The notes: generated by a model from the letters alone, not told the origin. Shown: positions 44,999 through 54,827, numbered from the stretch's first letter. The stretch: DNA of 64,000 nucleotides from CAURNT01 sp963539215 (GCA_963539215.1 CAUTJT010000002.1:144059-208058), one strand, 5' to 3'. Numbers and translations are program-made.

Positions 44999-46219
44999 TT
45001 ACTTAGCTGCCTCACTTAAGGCTTTTTCTGGATCTTCTAAAGTATTTTTATTAAACATTTTTTCTAAAGCTAATTCTAATTTTTCTGATAAACTTGACCA
45101 ATCTTTAACTATAAATGAAGCTGGCATATGTGATTGACTTCTTTCTAACATAGTATAAAATTTACCGTTAATCTCATCTTCATTTAATTTCAAATCTTTA
45201 ACAACACTTTTAAGAACAGGAAATTCGTATCCTAATCTATTTTTATTCATTTCACTACTAGTCCAAAATTTAGCAAATTCCCATGCAGCATCTACATTTT
45301 TAGTTGTTGCAGATATTGCTACCCCAGAAGAACTTATTATACTTTCAGATTTATTATCTCCATAATTAGGTAATAATTGTATACCAAAATTCACACCTTT
45401 TTCCTTTAACTTATTGATAGACCAAGAACCGTTAATATACATACCAACTTTACCTAATATGAAACTTTTTTCCCCATAATCCTCAGTTGTTGTTGCAATA
45501 CCCGCTTTAATCATATTTTGAAAAACTCTAAATGCTTCAATTGTTTCTTTACTATCTAAGAACCCTTGAACATTACCATCTTTATCAGTATACGCTTTTT
45601 TATTAGACCAAGCAAACATTTCATAATCATAAGGATCTGGTTTTAAAGGAAAAGCAATACCAAATATTTTAGAATCAGAATTTGTAATTTTTTCTGCCGC
45701 TTTATATACATCTTGCCAAGTCCAATTTTCAGTAGGATATTCCAATCCGTTTTTATCAAATAAATCTTTATTAAAATATAAAACATGTGTAGTATATCCA
45801 ACTGGAAGACCTAATTTTTTACCACCATATGAATTATAATTCCATAAAGCTTCATAAAAATCTTTTTCATATGCTTCGCCTTCTTTTTTAATTAAATCAT
45901 CAAGAGGCATTAACCCTTTACTATATTTAGGATAATTCCACATATACATAACATCCGGAGCATCTCCACTTCCCATAGCTGCTGTGATTTTAGTGTCATA
46001 ATTAGAACCATATGCTTCAAGAGTAACTTCTATTTTATCTTGACTATTATTAAATTCATCAACAATTTTCTGTTGTTTTTCTAAATCTTCAGCATTATCC
46101 CAAGTTGCAAATCTAATCTTAGTTTTACCTTCTATAGTCTCCTTTCCAGTATTTTCAAAACAAGAAAATGTACATAATAATGTTAATAACAACATTATTC
46201 TTAAAAAAAATTTTTTCAT
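44999..46219 (-). CDS. Sugar-binding lipoprotein of the Ebg/GH65 locus
   Basis: 406 residues from the ATG at 46219, five bases after AAAGGTGG; an in-frame GTG upstream is part of the RBS. Signal peptide MKKFFLRIMLLLTLLCTFSC with Cys20 as lipidation site (the TFSC box is slightly unusual). The mature protein is a family 1 solute-binding protein: TKIRFATWDNAEDLEKQQKI, VMYMWNYPKYSKGLMPLDD, VGMYINGSWSINKL. Substrate probably an oligosaccharide handled by the beta-galactosidase and GH65 enzyme. Confidence 0.9.
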   Translation of the reverse strand: MKKFFLRIMLLLTLLCTFSCFENTGKETIEGKTKIRFATWDNAEDLEKQQKIVDEFNNSQDKIEVTLEAYGSNYDTKITAAMGSGDAPDVMYMWNYPKYSKGLMPLDDLIKKEGEAYEKDFYEALWNYNSYGGKKLGLPVGYTTHVLYFNKDLFDKNGLEYPTENWTWQDVYKAAEKITNSDSKIFGIAFPLKPDPYDYEMFAWSNKKAYTDKDGNVQGFLDSKETIEAFRVFQNMIKAGIATTTEDYGEKSFILGKVGMYINGSWSINKLKEKGVNFGIQLLPNYGDNKSESIISSSGVAISATTKNVDAAWEFAKFWTSSEMNKNRLGYEFPVLKSVVKDLKLNEDEINGKFYTMLERSQSHMPASFIVKDWSSLSEKLELALEKMFNKNTLEDPEKALSEAAK

Positions 46220-46234
46220 ATTATCCACCTTTCA

Positions 46235-46672
46235 TCAATAATTTTCTATTGTAAATTTTATAATTAATTTTTCTACTTCTTTATTTAAAAATCTAAACGC
46301 TTCATCATTACTAATTATTATTATATTACCTTTTTTTAAATTATACACATTCCCTTTTCCTTTATAAAGTTCTATATCTTTTATATCATCATAATCAGTA
46401 ACGATTATCAAATCTTTTTTATTCGCTATCTCTATATAAGTCTCACCATCTAATATATATTGAATATCAAAATATCTTTTATGTCCTTCAAATTCTTTCT
46501 CATCATATATTGTATTATTTTTAGTTCTTCTAAAAACTAATTTATCAGATATACTTTGATAAATATCCATATTTATTTTATGAATATTATCAATAGATTC
46601 TAATACAGGTTTATAATTTTCATTAAAAAAGAAATTATTTCTAAACTCCTCTACATTATTAAATATATACAT
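46235..46672 (-). CDS. ebgC: YhcH/YjgK/YiaL (EbgC-like) protein
   Basis: 145 residues, single cupin-like beta-sandwich with FEGHKRYFDIQYILDGETYIEI, the family His/Asp motif, and a C-terminal KLIIKFTIENY strand. E. coli EbgC, the small subunit needed for full activity of EbgA beta-galactosidase, belongs here; other members are anomerases of amino sugars. Its gene follows the large beta-galactosidase gene by 12 bases, as in ebgAC, so a subunit role is likely. Confidence 0.8.
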   Translation of the reverse strand: MYIFNNVEEFRNNFFFNENYKPVLESIDNIHKINMDIYQSISDKLVFRRTKNNTIYDEKEFEGHKRYFDIQYILDGETYIEIANKKDLIIVTDYDDIKDIELYKGKGNVYNLKKGNIIIISNDEAFRFLNKEVEKLIIKFTIENY

Positions 46673-46684
46673 TTTTTCTCCTTT

Positions 46685-49678
46685 TTATATAAATTTGTAC
46701 AATATCTCTGGACTAACATTTCTTCTATTATATGGTTTTATTTTAAAACTATATTCAAAATCTTCAAATTCTACTCTAAAACTTTCAAGTACCTCAGACC
46801 CCCAAGAATTTGAACCAAGTCCCAATACTTTATAATCTAAATTGAGTGTTATGTAATTCGATTTTACCAATTCATTAGTATGCTTAGACCTATCTAAAGT
46901 TTCTTTAGTATAATTCCACACACTAATATTTAATCCATTATTAGACTTAATAAATATACCTATATCATATCTATTAGATAAACTAATCCATTTTACATCA
47001 CCTCTATTACCATTATCTTGAGGATAAGAATAATTAACTAACATCCCATCAACTGTATTTGAATAAATATCTATTATACTTGAGTTTTTACTGTCAGAAT
47101 AATTTTCATTAGGTCCTAACCCATAATAATCTACTTTTTGAAATTCATTATTTATCCCTATTTCAAATCCAATTTTTGGTAATACTCCTTCATATTTACC
47201 ATATTTTTTAGCAATTAGCTTTATATCTATAGTTCCATCAGCAAATATTTCATAAATATATTTTGACCTATATCCAAAATTATAAACCGGAGGTGCTATA
47301 ATGCTCTCTACTTCTACCACAACCTTATTATCAAATACAATATATTCTAAATTTCTAAAGTGTTCCTGTATTTCTGAAAAATAATATTTATCCCAATAAT
47401 CTCTTTTTTCAAATCTATGATTGTCAATACACGGTTTATATAAATTTATTTTACCAGGTTTAACTATCAATTCTTTACCACTATATATGTATCTAATTAA
47501 TTTCCCGTTAATTTTTGAAAATATTATTTCTGTATTTATAGATTTTATTTCTAGCTCTAATTCAGTTTCTCTAAATTTTAACTTTCCTTCAGATGTTTCA
47601 CATTTTTCAAAATGATTTTTTGTACTTTCTAATTCAAACTGATATACTCCTAAATTTAAATTACTTTCTGAATAAAGAGTTTTAGAATCTTTATAAACTC
47701 TGAAATTTATAAATGTATCATTATATATTTCATTTTCTATTTTAACTTCTACAATTTTAGTTTCCCCCTCTAAAACATTCAATTCCTTTATAGTTCCTTG
47801 TCCTACAACCATCCCATTAGTAATTATTTCATATCTTATTGTTATATCATCTAAATTACTAAACCAATATTTATTTGTAATTTCATATTTATAATTATTA
47901 ATTTTTTTTATCTTAACAGGACATATTATTTGCTTATATTCCAACAAACCAGTATATATTTCATGTCCTGCTCCAATTAAACCATCTATACAAAAATTTT
48001 TATTATTAGGATAATCTTCAAAATCTCCACCATATTTATAACTTTGAGTTTCATCATCATATATTCCATGTTCTGTAAATTCCCATATAAAATGTCCTTG
48101 TATAGAAGGATATTTGTAGAAAACTTCTTGATATTCTTTTAACCCTCCAGGTCCATTACCCATAGCATGTGCATATTCACATATTATTCTAGGTTTCATA
48201 TTAGGATACTCTCCTAAATAATTCATCATTTGGACTCTAGAATACATAGTAGATATTATATCCACATATTCTCCATATCTATCTTCCTCATAATGTATTA
48301 ATCTTCCCTTATCTATTTTTCTTACTTCTTCTACCATTTTTTTTATATTAATACCATAACCTGATTCATTACCTAAAGACCATATCAATATGCTTGGATG
48401 ATTATATTCATGTATTACATGCCTTTTTATCCTATCAATATATATTTTTTGATATTTACTATCATTTGTTAATTTATTAAAATCATCTGTATATACAAAG
48501 CCATGACATTCAAGATCTGTTTCTGCTATTAGCATTATTCCGTATTTATCACATAATGAATAAAATTGAGATAAATTAGGATAATGTGCTGTTCTTATAG
48601 CATTAATATTATTTTTTTTCATTAATACTATATCTTGTTTCATTCTATCTATAGAAACTGCACGTCCAAGATATGGATCTACATCGTGTCTATTTACTCC
48701 ATGCATCATAAAATATTTCCCATTAAGATACATTATTCCTTTTTTAACCTCTAACATTCTAAACCCTACTTTTAGAGGTATAAACTCTTCTTGATTTAAA
48801 ATAATATACAAAGAATATAAATAAGGTGTCTCTGGATTCCATGTTTTTACATTTTTAATTTTAAAAGATATTGTACCATCAATTTCAACAACTTGTATAT
48901 TTTTTTCTAATACATTTTTAGAATTTTCATCTTCCAGTATTATCTTTAGATTTCCATCACTAGCTACATTAGTAAATTTAATATCCAAATTAAATATTCC
49001 ATCTTTATAATCATTAATCAATTTTGTATCTACAAAAATATTTTCAACTCTAGATTTATTTCTTGAATATATAGAAACATCTCTAAATATTCCAGCAGCC
49101 CACCACATATCTTGATCTTCAAAATATGTGGCATCTGAATATTGTAATACTCTTATCGTCAACAAATTACTTTTTTCATATTCAACAAATTCAGTAATAT
49201 TAAATTCAGCAGTCAATCTACTTCCTTTACTCATCCCTACATATCTACCATTTATATAAACCTCATAATATGATTCAACTCCTTCGAATTTAATTATTAT
49301 GTCTTTATCAAACCAAAAAATTGGAATATCAAAATATCTTTGATATATTCCAGTCGGATTATCCGTTGGAACATATGGTATATCTATAGGAAAGGGATAA
49401 CCTTCATCTGTATATTGAAGCTTTCCATAACCTTCAAATTGCCAAAGACTTGGTACATTTATCTTTTCATCTGATAAAATTTCTACATATTTATCAACAG
49501 ATATAATATTAGGGTTTTCTAAGAAAGTAAAATTCCATTCACCATTCAATGAAATATATCTATTTGATATACCTTTTTCAAAAGTTTTAGCATTTTCAAA
49601 ACTTTCAAATGAAAAAAAATCAGTTCTATCAGGTAATCTATTTTCACTTATTAATTCAATATTCTCCCATTTATTCAT
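46685..49678 (-). CDS. ebgA: GH2 beta-galactosidase, EbgA/LacZ type
   Basis: 997 residues from the ATG at 49678 (GGGAGGTG eight bases before). Five-domain LacZ layout: sugar-binding jelly roll (YQRYFDIP, EDQDMWW), immunoglobulin-like domains, TIM barrel with acid/base LIWSLGNESGYG and nucleophile RIICEYAHAMGNGPGG, and C-terminal beta-sandwich (GLGPNENYSDSK). No signal peptide, so it works inside on imported beta-galactosides. The adjacent EbgC-like gene supports EbgA-type. First gene of the operon. Confidence 0.93.
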   Translation of the reverse strand: MNKWENIELISENRLPDRTDFFSFESFENAKTFEKGISNRYISLNGEWNFTFLENPNIISVDKYVEILSDEKINVPSLWQFEGYGKLQYTDEGYPFPIDIPYVPTDNPTGIYQRYFDIPIFWFDKDIIIKFEGVESYYEVYINGRYVGMSKGSRLTAEFNITEFVEYEKSNLLTIRVLQYSDATYFEDQDMWWAAGIFRDVSIYSRNKSRVENIFVDTKLINDYKDGIFNLDIKFTNVASDGNLKIILEDENSKNVLEKNIQVVEIDGTISFKIKNVKTWNPETPYLYSLYIILNQEEFIPLKVGFRMLEVKKGIMYLNGKYFMMHGVNRHDVDPYLGRAVSIDRMKQDIVLMKKNNINAIRTAHYPNLSQFYSLCDKYGIMLIAETDLECHGFVYTDDFNKLTNDSKYQKIYIDRIKRHVIHEYNHPSILIWSLGNESGYGINIKKMVEEVRKIDKGRLIHYEEDRYGEYVDIISTMYSRVQMMNYLGEYPNMKPRIICEYAHAMGNGPGGLKEYQEVFYKYPSIQGHFIWEFTEHGIYDDETQSYKYGGDFEDYPNNKNFCIDGLIGAGHEIYTGLLEYKQIICPVKIKKINNYKYEITNKYWFSNLDDITIRYEIITNGMVVGQGTIKELNVLEGETKIVEVKIENEIYNDTFINFRVYKDSKTLYSESNLNLGVYQFELESTKNHFEKCETSEGKLKFRETELELEIKSINTEIIFSKINGKLIRYIYSGKELIVKPGKINLYKPCIDNHRFEKRDYWDKYYFSEIQEHFRNLEYIVFDNKVVVEVESIIAPPVYNFGYRSKYIYEIFADGTIDIKLIAKKYGKYEGVLPKIGFEIGINNEFQKVDYYGLGPNENYSDSKNSSIIDIYSNTVDGMLVNYSYPQDNGNRGDVKWISLSNRYDIGIFIKSNNGLNISVWNYTKETLDRSKHTNELVKSNYITLNLDYKVLGLGSNSWGSEVLESFRVEFEDFEYSFKIKPYNRRNVSPEILYKFI

Positions 49679-49752
49679 TATATATACACCTCCCATAACT
49701 TTATATAAATAGTCTACCCTATTTTATAAAATTAACAATAATAATAAAATAT

Positions 49753-49772
49753 TTTAGTAAAATTTTACTAAA
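49753..49772. promoter_or_regulatory. Perfect 20-base palindrome, likely EbgR-type operator
   Basis: TTTAGTAAAATTTTACTAAA, perfectly self-complementary, in the divergent region between ebgA and the LacI-type regulator, right upstream of the regulator -35 box. Likely binding site of that regulator. Confidence 0.65.
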
Positions 49773-49774
49773 TT

Positions 49775-49802
49775 TTGTTTTTTTTACTTTTCAGTTTATA
49801 CT
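49775..49802 (+). promoter_or_regulatory. Promoter of the LacI-type regulator gene
   Basis: Plus strand TTGTTT (49775-49780), 16 bases, TATACT (49797-49802), then GGAGAAG and the ATG at 49826. The palindrome abuts it. Confidence 0.55.
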
Positions 49803-49825
49803 TATATAAAAGGAGAAGTATTATT

Positions 49826-50773
49826 ATGAAATTAATAAAAATGTCAGAAAAATTAGGTATTTCTATAACAACTATATCAAGAGTTCTAACAAATGATCCC
49901 AATATAAAAGTTAAGGAAAGTACTAAAAATAAAATAATTGAATTTGCATTAGAAAATGGTTATGAATTTAAAAATAAGGAAAACAAAAAAGAAGTTTTGA
50001 TTATTACATCATATAACAAAGAAACAGAACTAGAAGATCCCTACTATAAGGAATTAAGGATTCTTTTGGAAAAAGAACTCATAAAAAATAATTTTAAATA
50101 TAAGAACATAGAATATAATAATAAAATTAAATTTAATAAATACAATATACTGATAGGTCATTTTAATAAAAATCAATTAAAAGATATCAGCAATAATAAT
50201 AAAATTAATATTTTATGTGATTCATATACTAGTGAAGAAAATATAGACTGTATATCTTTCGACTACAAACACTCTGTATATAATGTTCTAAATGTTTTTA
50301 TAAAAAGAGGACACAATAAAATAGCTTTTATCGGAGGCCGTGATTCATATGGAAGTATTGATTTTAGAGAAAAATATTATAAAAACTATATGATAAAAAA
50401 TAATAAATATAATGATAAATATATATATGTTGATAAATTTAATTCGGCGACAGGATATAAAGGGATTAAAGAAATATATAAAAACAATAATCCAACAGCA
50501 ATTTTTGTTGCAAATGATACTATAGCTATAGGTTGTTATAAAGCTCTAAATGAAATTGGTAAAATAATAGGAAAAGATGTTTCTATAATAGGATTTAACA
50601 ATTCAGATTTTGTAGAATTTATGACGCCTCAATTATCTTCTGTACAACTTTTTATAAATAATATAGTTAAAGAAACTATAGCACTTTTAATAGAGCACAT
50701 AACCTTAAAAAGAAAATACTCTAAAAAAGTTACACTATCTACAAAATTAGTAAAAAGAGAAAGCTTATTTTAA
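49826..50773 (+). CDS. LacI-family regulator of the Ebg/GH65 locus
   Basis: 315 residues from the ATG at 49826 (GGAGAAG before; an upstream hydrophobic stretch is not coding). N-terminal helix-turn-helix with MSEKLGISITTISRVLTNDP and the KNKIIEFALENGYEFK hinge, then a C-terminal effector domain with VIKRGHNKIAFIGGRD-type and VANDTIAIG motifs. EbgR and GalR are relatives. It is divergent from the operon it probably controls; the 20-base palindrome lies between. Confidence 0.85.
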   Translation: MKLIKMSEKLGISITTISRVLTNDPNIKVKESTKNKIIEFALENGYEFKNKENKKEVLIITSYNKETELEDPYYKELRILLEKELIKNNFKYKNIEYNNKIKFNKYNILIGHFNKNQLKDISNNNKINILCDSYTSEENIDCISFDYKHSVYNVLNVFIKRGHNKIAFIGGRDSYGSIDFREKYYKNYMIKNNKYNDKYIYVDKFNSATGYKGIKEIYKNNNPTAIFVANDTIAIGCYKALNEIGKIIGKDVSIIGFNNSDFVEFMTPQLSSVQLFINNIVKETIALLIEHITLKRKYSKKVTLSTKLVKRESLF

Positions 50774-50783
50774 ATATATAAAG

Positions 50784-50841
50784 AGAACATGTACCAACAA
50801 ACTATTTTTATTTTTCCATTCAGTTTGTAGGTACATGTTCT
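50784..50841. repeat. Long inverted repeat between convergent genes
   Basis: Arms 50784-50803 and 50822-50841: 12 perfect pairs (AGAACATGTACC), one A-A mismatch, 7 more pairs, and an 18-base loop. It can act as a bidirectional terminator for the regulator gene (+) and msmK (-), but there is no clean T-run on either side. Confidence 0.6.
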
Positions 50842-50864
50842 ATAATATGACATTAACAAAAATA

Positions 50865-51965
50865 CTATAAACTAATATTTTCTTCAGTATTAATATCAAA
50901 TATATGACATTTGCTCGTATCAAAGTGGAATCTTTCATTCCCCTTCTTGCTTCCATCACTTATTCCTTCAACATTTATTCTTGAAATAAATTGATTTCCA
51001 CCTAACATAAAGTATATATATTCCTCATTACCCATTTGCTCAACTACAGATACATCTCCTAACAATGCATCTCCATCTTCTTTTTCTGCTACAGTAATAT
51101 TTTCTGGTCTTATACCAAATACTACTCTTTGTCCTATATGATCTTTAACTTTTTCCGCTTTTTCTTTTGCTATTTTTATCTTAACCCCATTTATATCTAC
51201 ATAAACCTCTCCTGCTTCTTCTAAAAGATTTCCTTCTAATAAATTCATAGTAGGTGATCCTATAAATCCTGCAACAAATTTATTAGCTGGTTTATGATAT
51301 AGATTTAAAGGAGTGTCAACTTGCATTATTCTTCCAAGTTTTAAAACTGTTATTCTATCTCCCATAGTCATAGCTTCTACTTGATCGTGTGTTACATATA
51401 TCATTGTATTTTTTAATTCTTTATGTAATTGTGTTATTCTTACACGCATTGACACTCTTAATTTCGCATCTAAATTTGATAATGGCTCATCAAATAAAAA
51501 TACCTTCGGTTCTCTTACTATAGCACGTCCTAATGCTACCCTTTGTCTTTGTCCTCCTGACATTTCTTTTGGTTTTCTATCTAAAAGTTCTGTTATTTCT
51601 AACTTTTCTGCTGCTTCTCTTACTCTCTTATCGATTTCATCTTTTGGAGTTTTCTTTAACTTTAATCCAAAAGCCATATTTTCATATACTGTCATATGTG
51701 GGTATAATGCATAACTTTGGAAAACCATAGCTATTCCTCTATCTTTAGGAGGTATATCATTTACTAATGTATCTCCTATATATATTTCTCCTCCTGTTAT
51801 ATCTTCAAGCCCTGCTATCATTCTTAATGTTGTAGATTTTGCACATCCTGATGGTCCTACAAATACCATAAATTCCCCATCTTTAATTTCTAAATCTATT
51901 CCATGTACTGCCTTGAATCCATTCGGATATTGTTTCTCTACACCCTTTAATACAACTTTTGCCAT
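50865..51965 (-). CDS. msmK: Multiple-sugar ABC transporter ATPase, stand-alone
   Basis: 366 residues, MalK/MsmK/UgpC family. Walker A GPSGCAKST (Cys-Ala instead of Cys-Gly), signature SGGQRQR, Walker B VFLFDEPLSNLD and a full regulatory domain. It is alone, with GGAGG RBS and its own promoter region. Known MsmK-type ATPases serve several CUT1 permeases; the Ebg/GH65 transporter nearby lacks an ATPase, so this is the obvious partner. Confidence 0.92.
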   Translation of the reverse strand: MAKVVLKGVEKQYPNGFKAVHGIDLEIKDGEFMVFVGPSGCAKSTTLRMIAGLEDITGGEIYIGDTLVNDIPPKDRGIAMVFQSYALYPHMTVYENMAFGLKLKKTPKDEIDKRVREAAEKLEITELLDRKPKEMSGGQRQRVALGRAIVREPKVFLFDEPLSNLDAKLRVSMRVRITQLHKELKNTMIYVTHDQVEAMTMGDRITVLKLGRIMQVDTPLNLYHKPANKFVAGFIGSPTMNLLEGNLLEEAGEVYVDINGVKIKIAKEKAEKVKDHIGQRVVFGIRPENITVAEKEDGDALLGDVSVVEQMGNEEYIYFMLGGNQFISRINVEGISDGSKKGNERFHFDTSKCHIFDINTEENISL

Positions 51966-52010
51966 ATTTTTATCTCCTCCATGTATAAATCTCTCTTCAT
52001 CTTATAATAC

Positions 52011-52038
52011 AGTATAGCTTCATTTTTCATAAAGTCTA
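52011..52038 (-). promoter_or_regulatory. Candidate promoter of msmK
   Basis: Minus strand TAGACT (52033-52038), 16 bases, TATACT (52011-52016). The -35 box is imperfect and alternatives exist nearby. Confidence 0.4.
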
Positions 52039-52154
52039 TTATTTTATATTTTTTACTAAAATTTATAAACATTGAAATATAAAATACCACCTCATACTGA
52101 AAATTAAAATTTTTTCACATTTTAAACTTTACATTCCAATTTAAACTATATTAT

Positions 52155-52184
52155 TTGATATTAGAAGTCAATTTATGGTATAAT
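52155..52184 (+). promoter_or_regulatory. Promoter of alaS-ruvX
   Basis: Plus strand TTGATA (52155-52160), 18 bases, TATAAT (52179-52184), with TGG just before the -10 box as in the acpP promoter. No T-box-like leader fits in the about 35 bases between it and the start. Confidence 0.65.
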
Positions 52185-52226
52185 CATACATATTAAAAAA
52201 CAAAAAATATATATAAGGTGGTAAAA

Positions 52227-54824
52227 ATGACTGGAAATGAACTTAGAAAAAGTTTCGTTGATTTTTTTAAAACTAAAAAGCATAAACATTTTGAAAGTGC
52301 ATCATTAATACCTGATGATAAAACACTTTTATTAACAGTAGCTGGTATGGTACCATTTAAACCTTTTTTCCTAGGAGAAAAAAAAGCACCATATAACAGA
52401 ATAACTACATATCAAAAATGTATAAGAACTAATGACTTAGAAAATGTTGGAGTAACTCCACGTCACCATACTTTCTTTGAAATGTTAGGAAATTTCTCTT
52501 TTGGTGACTATTTCAAAAAGGAAGCAATAGCTTGGTCTTGGGAATATATTACTACAATATTAAAATTAGACCCTAAAAGACTTTATGTTTCTGTTTATTT
52601 AACGGATGATGAAGCATATAACATATGGGTTAATGAAATAGGAATACCTGAAGATCATATGGTTAGATTAGGCGATGATGATAACTGGTGGGCTGCTGGT
52701 CCAATTGGTTCTTGTGGTCCTTGTAGCGAAATATATTATGATACATTAAATATGGGTCCTAATAACGAAGAAATTAATTCAAAACCAGGAGATGAAGGTA
52801 ATAGATTTTTAGAAATATGGAATTTAGTATTTACTGAATGGAATAGATTAGAAGATGGATCTCTTATCCCACTTCCTGAAAAAAATATTGATACAGGTGC
52901 AGGACTTGAAAGAATAGCTTCTGTTGTACAAAATAAAGATAATAACTTTGAAACAGATTTATTCACACCTATAACTAAAAAAATAAATGAAATATTAGAA
53001 ATTAAATCTGAGAAAACAAAAACTGCTGTTAAAATAATAGCCGATCATCTTAGAGCAGCTACATTCTTAATTTGTGATGGAGTTCTTCCGTCTAATGAAG
53101 GACGTGGATACATACTTAAAAAACTAATAAGACGTGCATACGGTGCAGGTGCTTTAGAAAATCAAAAAATATTTAATAATTCTGAAACTTATTTATACAA
53201 AATAGTTGATACAATAATAGATAATATGAAAGAAGCTTATCCTGAACTTGAAGAAAAAAGAGAATATATAAAAAATATAGTTAAAAATGAAGAAGATAAA
53301 TTCTCTAAAACTTTAAAAATTGGAACTGATATACTATTTGAGGCTATTGAAAATGGAAAGGATAAAAAGATTTCATCTGATTTATCATTTAAACTTTATG
53401 ATACTTATGGATTCCCTTTTGAATTCACAAAACTTATAGCAGAAAGTAAAGGATTTAGTGTTGATGAGGAGGAATTTAATAAAAAATTAGATGAACAAGT
53501 TAAAAGATCTCAAAACTCAAGAAATACTGTTTCTGATATGATAAAAGATGAATTTATTGGTAAATTCTATGAAGAACATGGAAAAACTCATTTTATTGGT
53601 TATGATACTTTAAAATCTTATTCTAAATTATTACATATAAAGGAAAATGAAGATAATTTATTTGAAGCTATATTTGAAGAAACACCTTTCTATGCAGAAA
53701 GTGGAGGACAAGTTTCTGATAAAGGTATAATAAAAAATAAAAATGGTTTTGTTGGAGAAATAGTTAATATAGTTAAAAAATCTGATATATTCATACACTA
53801 TTTCAAATTAATTGAGGGTAATATTCCTACAGTTAATAGTGAAGTAAAATTAATAGTTGATGAACAACATAGACTAGAAGTTATGAAAAATCATACTGCA
53901 ACTCACCTACTTCATAAAGCTTTAAGAGAAGTTCTAGGCAAGACTGTAGAACAAGCTGGATCTTTAGTAAATGCTGAAGGTTTACGTTTTGATTTTTCAT
54001 ACTATAATCAAATAACAGAAGATGAATTAAAGAAAATAGAAAGCATGGTAAATGATGCAATACTTAAAAATCTACCTGTGTTTATAAATTATGAAAATAT
54101 AAATGAAGCTAAAGAACGTGGTGCTATGGCATTATTTAGCGATAAATATGGTGATATAGTAAGAGTCGTTGATATTTCTGATTATTCAGTAGAATTATGT
54201 GGAGGTACACATGTTAGATCTACTGGTGAAATCGGATTATTTAAAATTTTATCTGAACAAGGAAAAGCAAGTGGAGTAAGAAGAATAGAAGCTATTACAG
54301 GACACAAGAGTCTAGAATATGTTAATAACCTAGAAAACTTGATTAATAATATATCTTCTAGCTTCAAAACTAGTCCTTCTAATGTTGAAACTGCAGTTTC
54401 TAAAGCACGTGAAGAACTTAAAGAAAAAGATAATTTAATAAAAGAATTACAATCAAAAATAGCTAAACTTGAGGTTTCAGAATTAGTTAATGAAGCATAT
54501 ACTGTTAACGGAGTAAAAGTATTAATTAAGAAATTTAAAAATAAATCAATAGATGAACTTAAAGAACTAATAGATATGGCTAAAGTAAATCTAGAATCAG
54601 CAGTTATATTATTTGCTTCAAGTAATGATAATGCAATATTTGTTTCAGGTGTTACAAAAGACTTGACTAATAAATTTAATGCAGGAAACATAGTAAAACT
54701 TGCTTCTAGTTTAACAGATGGTAAAGGTGGAGGAAGACCTGACTTTGCACAAGCTGGAGGAAAAGATGTATCAAAAATTGACATAGCAATTAATGAAGTT
54801 AAAAAATATATTGAGGAGCAATAA
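52227..54824 (+). CDS. alaS: Alanyl-tRNA synthetase
   Basis: 865 residues from the ATG at 52227, five bases after AAGGTGG (an in-frame GTG overlaps this RBS). Class II catalytic core with FFEMLGNFSFGDYFK, editing domain with NHTATHLLHKAL and CGGTHV zinc-binding motifs, then coiled coil and C-terminal GGGRPDFAQAGG domain. Complete and typical. It is co-transcribed with ruvX, an order common in many bacteria. Confidence 0.97.
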   Translation: MTGNELRKSFVDFFKTKKHKHFESASLIPDDKTLLLTVAGMVPFKPFFLGEKKAPYNRITTYQKCIRTNDLENVGVTPRHHTFFEMLGNFSFGDYFKKEAIAWSWEYITTILKLDPKRLYVSVYLTDDEAYNIWVNEIGIPEDHMVRLGDDDNWWAAGPIGSCGPCSEIYYDTLNMGPNNEEINSKPGDEGNRFLEIWNLVFTEWNRLEDGSLIPLPEKNIDTGAGLERIASVVQNKDNNFETDLFTPITKKINEILEIKSEKTKTAVKIIADHLRAATFLICDGVLPSNEGRGYILKKLIRRAYGAGALENQKIFNNSETYLYKIVDTIIDNMKEAYPELEEKREYIKNIVKNEEDKFSKTLKIGTDILFEAIENGKDKKISSDLSFKLYDTYGFPFEFTKLIAESKGFSVDEEEFNKKLDEQVKRSQNSRNTVSDMIKDEFIGKFYEEHGKTHFIGYDTLKSYSKLLHIKENEDNLFEAIFEETPFYAESGGQVSDKGIIKNKNGFVGEIVNIVKKSDIFIHYFKLIEGNIPTVNSEVKLIVDEQHRLEVMKNHTATHLLHKALREVLGKTVEQAGSLVNAEGLRFDFSYYNQITEDELKKIESMVNDAILKNLPVFINYENINEAKERGAMALFSDKYGDIVRVVDISDYSVELCGGTHVRSTGEIGLFKILSEQGKASGVRRIEAITGHKSLEYVNNLENLINNISSSFKTSPSNVETAVSKAREELKEKDNLIKELQSKIAKLEVSELVNEAYTVNGVKVLIKKFKNKSIDELKELIDMAKVNLESAVILFASSNDNAIFVSGVTKDLTNKFNAGNIVKLASSLTDGKGGGRPDFAQAGGKDVSKIDIAINEVKKYIEEQ

Positions 54825-54827
54825 TAA

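Noticed and set aside
51966..52226. Possible T-box or other leader of alaS
   Set aside because: The promoter is only about 40 bases from the start codon and no T-box sequence or specifier stem is visible.
54182..54784. 200-residue open frame on the minus strand
   Set aside because: Lies wholly inside alaS, is rich in Ser/Leu as expected from a reverse frame of an AT-rich gene, and has no RBS.
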